DNA of 64,000 bases from Pseudomonadota bacterium (GTDB lineage Bacteria; Pseudomonadota; Gammaproteobacteria; Steroidobacterales; Steroidobacteraceae): the NCBI GenBank assembly GCA_018241505.1, contig JAFEDS010000029.1:1-64000 (forward strand), written 5' to 3'. Shown in pieces: positions 61,280 to 64,000 of the stretch. The position numbers and the translations under genes were made by a program. Within the stretch, counting starts at the first letter, position 1. Each line of letters starts with the position of its first letter. Under the pieces are notes generated by a model. That model was not told where the DNA came from, searched no databases, and saw only the letters and a list, made by a program, of their open reading frames with translations.

Positions 61280-61573
61280 ACCGTGCCGTTTCCTGGTGAA
61301 ACGGGGCGAGCAGCGTAGCAGGTTCGCGACCGAGCGCAACTGAATGCGGCGGATTGCGACAGAAACTCCTTATAAATTAGGAAGTTAGGAGGTGGGATGC
61401 TAATGTGAACGGCGATCGGCCCTGGCGTGCAGGCGTGGCCTGGACGGTGGGGGTTTCGCACTGAGTTGCACCGCGTATCGGGGTGTCGCGGGGCTGGGTG
61501 TCCACAAGTGATGTCCACAGACGCCCTAGACTGTGGACCCGGATTGCCCCGGAGCCGCCATTCCCATCTCCGA
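61280..61573. other. Gene-free stretch
   Basis: No gene is seen. The only notable structure is the second copy of the dyad repeat at 61368-61387. Confidence 0.4.
61368..61387. repeat. Imperfect dyad repeat copy 2
   Basis: CCTTATAAATTAGGAAGTTA at 61368-61387 sits within AACTCCTTA...TAGGAAGTT, a dyad of the same layout as the copy at 60686-60705 with the same five-base AT-rich centre. The shared bases concentrate at the arm ends, as expected of a protein-binding site or small structured element. Confidence 0.5.
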
Positions 61574-62185
61574 TCAACAGGGAAAAGCGACCAGATAGAA
61601 GTGAGAAGAGAGTTTGCGTGCGTCCCAGTTTCCGCAGCTCAATTCAGTCGCTTGGGCCTTCGCCTTCCAAACCCCGGACTGTTGGCCGGGCGGAAGTTCG
61701 ATCTCGTCGCTCTCGTCGAATACTACTCCTCGGGATGACCAAATCATCCCGCCCCAACTGAAGACCACCAACCTCGGCTTTCCGCTCATCGGCAGCAGCG
61801 CAACTTGATGTTCGTAATACGAACGCGTAACTGCGAAACGTAAAGCTCCGCCTAAATAGCTGCAGCCACGGATAAAGGGAAAGAAATTGCAGGCGACGAA
61901 GACAGATGTCGCCAGTAAACAGCCAGGGATTAAACTTTGTTTCCAATGCCGCCGTCGGGCATTGCGAATAAACGAAGTACCAGACCATACGCCAATCGCA
62001 GCCCAAGCAATCGCAACGCTCGGGATGACAAATATTGCGTACGCGAACTCGGCACTCAGTGGAGTTGCATCGATCAATATGAGCGCAGCCGAGCTACCGG
62101 CGGCCAATATTAACAATGAAGTCGGCCCATGTCTGTGGAAGCCGCGACGAATATGCCTACTCCCCTCCATACCTTCGATAGTCAC
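61574..62185 (-). CDS. Hypothetical membrane protein
   Basis: This 203-aa protein has three hydrophobic segments: ~24-41 (LLILAAGSSAALILID), ~45-70 (AEFAYAIFVIPSVAIAWAAIGV) and ~85-105 (SLIPGCLLATSVFVACNFFPFI). The C-terminus is soluble with a KPRLVVFSWGGMIWSSRGVVFDESDEI segment. No known family. It is the third gene of a minus-strand run downstream of the RHS end (with the 178-aa exported protein between), so an association with the RHS system, for example immunity, is possible but unproven. Confidence 0.6.
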   Translation of the reverse strand: MTIEGMEGSRHIRRGFHRHGPTSLLILAAGSSAALILIDATPLSAEFAYAIFVIPSVAIAWAAIGVWSGTSFIRNARRRHWKQSLIPGCLLATSVFVACNFFPFIRGCSYLGGALRFAVTRSYYEHQVALLPMSGKPRLVVFSWGGMIWSSRGVVFDESDEIELPPGQQSGVWKAKAQATELSCGNWDARKLSSHFYLVAFPC

Positions 62186-62258
62186 GTTTGGTTCGCAAAC
62201 AAGTTCGGCACTGTCGTTCTTCTGGCGTCTTCATTTCGTACCGACAGGAAAGACTCCC

Positions 62259-62792
62259 TCACTGCCCAGTTTGATAAACGACGTTGATCATGCTGCCGCC
62301 TTGCAACTGGGTTTGCTGACTTGCCAAACTGATCGTAGCGGTTCCCCAGTCAAAATGGCGCACCCACCGCACCAGTCGGCTACCATCCACATTTGTCTTG
62401 ATCTGGTCGGGTGCTCCGAAATGCGTTGAATCCTCCAATGCCAATTCCACGCCTTTTTCGGTGCCACTTGGCAGCGTTACTCCGCATTGAAAGGTCCGAG
62501 CTGACAGATTATTTTCGCTTTCCGTTGCTGTCAAAGCGAAGTCGCCGGTAACGTCAGCGACCTGCCATGTTTTATTGACAATGGTCGATCCACCTGGGCC
62601 CGGCAATCGACGATCCACTACCAGCATATAATGTCGGTCTCTTGCGACATTGGCTAGCGCGTCCATTGACAAACTTCCCCGAAGACAAAGCTCTTGAAAC
62701 GATTGCATCGCCGCTAAAGAAGTTTGATCAGCGAAAGCACGCCCCCAGACAATCGAACAGACCGCCGCAACAATTGTAACCTGGTGCTTCAT
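62259..62792 (-). CDS. Hypothetical exported protein next to the RHS gene
   Basis: This 177-aa protein starts at ATG 62792 (an earlier in-frame codon at 62828 is also possible) and has a signal-like MKHQVTIVAAVCSIVWGRAFA. The mature part resembles small periplasmic proteins with SLAAMQSFQELCLRGSLSMDALANVARDRHY and ends YQTGQ. It does not match a named family that I recognise. Its start is 48 bp from the RHS gene stop in the same orientation, the usual place for an immunity protein; that role is inference. Confidence 0.6.
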   Translation of the reverse strand: MKHQVTIVAAVCSIVWGRAFADQTSLAAMQSFQELCLRGSLSMDALANVARDRHYMLVVDRRLPGPGGSTIVNKTWQVADVTGDFALTATESENNLSARTFQCGVTLPSGTEKGVELALEDSTHFGAPDQIKTNVDGSRLVRWVRHFDWGTATISLASQQTQLQGGSMINVVYQTGQ

Positions 62793-62840
62793 TCTCTGCG
62801 TGGCTCCAAATATGCTCAACTCACGCACCTCGATAGAAAG

Positions 62841-64000
62841 TCAATGGAACGTTACCTGCCAAGGTGTGCCAACCGGCACCGGGTAATTTCCACGCTGCGC
62901 GGCACTCCAGCCCTCGGTCCACCATTGTTGCCATTGCATCATTTGCGATGGACTCCAATTAGCCGAGCCAGATCCAATCACCTGTCCGGCTCCTGTCATT
63001 TCGGCGTAGCCCAGGAAAGAGCCATCATAAAAGCCATCCATGAACACACCTACACCAAAATTGGCCGCCTCTTGATAAAAGGTATAACCCAAACCCTGAG
63101 CGGCAGAAACTTGCTGAAAATTGTACAGTCCCTTACGTCCAAGAAACTGACCAACTTGCCAAATTTTACCGCCGTTCTTCGCAAAATTCCTTCCTGCTTC
63201 CCGCAGGGCGGCAAAATCTGTCCCTGCCGGTGCAAAGAATATGGACGGGTAACCAATGAAAAGCGCTGGCGCAGGGCGTGTCCCGGTGACGACGACCAAG
63301 TCGGGACTAATGGGCGCGCTCTGATTTCCCGTCTGGTGCGGCTTCGCAGTAACTTCAGGCAAATCGCGGGCACCATCGCGATCTGCCGACCCTTGATTCG
63401 CCACCACGTTGGCATATTCCCAGGAAGCAGGAAAACGACTTCCAGTCACCGTAACCGTCTGTGTGTCATTGTAACTTTGGCTGGCGGAAGGCCCACCAGA
63501 TTGGGTTGAGCCGCCTCCCCCTCCGCCCCCAGAACCACTTTGCCCGGAACCCTGACTACCGGACCCGCTGTATGCGGCTCCGGCGGAAGAGGTCCAATTT
63601 TCGGAGTTGTGGAAACCGTGCCCTCCAAAGTTGGCGGCGGAAGCGTTGTCACTCGAACAAAAACCCGAGCCAAAGCAACCATTCTGCGGTGAGACATCAG
63701 TTTCGAATCCGGATGGATCAGTATAGGTGACGGGGTTGTTATGGACGTAGCTGTAGCGGTTGTAATCCTGCGTCAGCTCCGGATGGAAGATAAATGGGTC
63801 CGGAGACAGGAAACGGCCGGTCACCGCGTCCTGAATGCGTCCGTGCATATCGTTGAGGCCCAAATTGCCGAGCATGGTTTGCCAAGTATACCCGCGGCGA
63901 GTCACTGCCGTCGCCCGCGCCACACGACCCGATGTTTCGGCGCCGGCCCACGTGCAGGAACTACGACGATTGCCGAAGGGCGTGAAGCTCTCCTTCAAAT
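62841..64000 (-). CDS. RHS repeat protein C-terminal end (toxin tip), cut by window edge
   Basis: The frame is open to the right edge, with no start inside the window (its first full codon, at 63998, is TTG inside a coding run), so this is the C-terminal ~385 aa of a larger RHS protein. The RHS core-associated motif is at about 45-98: LGLNDMHGRIQDAVTGRFLSPDPFIFHPE...DYNRYSYVHNNPVTYTDPSGF. A Gly/Ser-rich linker (~140-170) is followed by an unknown tip of ~210 aa ending WQVTFH. Two TonB-box-like strings, VTVTGSR (182-188) and VVVTGTR (235-241), lie in the tip. RHS proteins deliver toxic C-terminal domains to competitors; the activity of this tip is unknown. Confidence 0.85.
   Translation of the reverse strand, partial: LKESFTPFGNRRSSCTWAGAETSGRVARATAVTRRGYTWQTMLGNLGLNDMHGRIQDAVTGRFLSPDPFIFHPELTQDYNRYSYVHNNPVTYTDPSGFETDVSPQNGCFGSGFCSSDNASAANFGGHGFHNSENWTSSAGAAYSGSGSQGSGQSGSGGGGGGGSTQSGGPSASQSYNDTQTVTVTGSRFPASWEYANVVANQGSADRDGARDLPEVTAKPHQTGNQSAPISPDLVVVTGTRPAPALFIGYPSIFFAPAGTDFAALREAGRNFAKNGGKIWQVGQFLGRKGLYNFQQVSAAQGLGYTFYQEAANFGVGVFMDGFYDGSFLGYAEMTGAGQVIGSGSANWSPSQMMQWQQWWTEGWSAAQRGNYPVPVGTPWQVTFH

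Noticed and set aside
1-64000. CRISPR array or rRNA operon
   Set aside because: No regularly spaced repeats or rRNA-like sequences were seen in the window.

Overview
The window is a high-GC chromosomal segment of a Gram-negative bacterium. It carries five large TonB-dependent receptors (TBDRs), a FecI/FecR surface-signalling pair, Tat-exported enzymes, CCA-encoded tRNAs and a large aromatic/amide-type catabolic cluster. This mix fits an environmental gammaproteobacterium of the Steroidobacteraceae/Nevskiales/Xanthomonadales kind. The taxonomic guess is inference from gene content only.

Layout. (1) 1-7 kb: an integrative island whose P4-type tyrosine recombinase faces the 3' end of tRNA-Lys. 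Its cargo is a minus-strand run (DUF2188 protein, a 492-aa protein with a PD-(D/E)XK/QxxxY nuclease signature, a 319-aa zinc-ribbon protein, and a helical protein cut by the left edge), a BrnT/BrnA toxin-antitoxin pair, and two orphan antitoxin-like genes (AbrB type and DUF433). (2) 7-8 kb: tRNA-Lys, tRNA-His and a mostly gene-poor stretch. (3) 8-21.4 kb: a secreted HExxH/TPR protein, FecI-type sigma factor and FecR, a Tat amidase, and two convergent TBDRs separated by a group II intron. (4) 21.4-37.2 kb: tRNA-Arg, then a TBDR and a catabolic block: HMG-CoA-lyase-like enzyme, HyuA, HyuB, three family III CoA-transferases, MaoC hydratase, acyl-CoA dehydrogenase, isochorismatase-type amidohydrolase and an alpha/beta-hydrolase-fold protein lacking its nucleophile. 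Two GntR regulators control it, and perfect palindromic operator candidates are visible. (5) 37.2-45.3 kb: a LacI - GH3 - TBDR carbohydrate operon with its operators, plus an MFS transporter and an ornithine-cyclodeaminase family protein. (6) 45.4-50.3 kb: two tandem DUF4139 proteins, an NmrA-like oxidoreductase and an AraC regulator. (7) 50.2-59.8 kb: a TBDR with a PD40-amidohydrolase fusion, a second Tat amidohydrolase, a MocR regulator and a PaiB-like protein. (8) 59.8-64 kb: a Xre regulator with a stand-alone FecR N-terminal domain, an NTF2-like protein, tRNA-Pro, two hypothetical exported or membrane proteins, and the C-terminal tip of an RHS protein that runs off the right edge.

How the parts may work together. 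TBDRs import substrates, and each lies beside enzymes and a dedicated regulator. The 21.8-37.2 kb block looks like one nutrient-acquisition and degradation unit: uptake by the TBDR; ring opening or carboxylation by HyuAB and amide cleavage by the isochorismatase homologue; CoA activation by CaiB-type transferases; then dehydrogenation, hydration and lyase cleavage. The substrate cannot be read from the sequence. The most novel-looking items are this cluster with its operators, the island nuclease/zinc-ribbon module, the stand-alone FecR-N/Xre pair, and TonB-box-like motifs placed inside a DUF4139 protein and an RHS tail.
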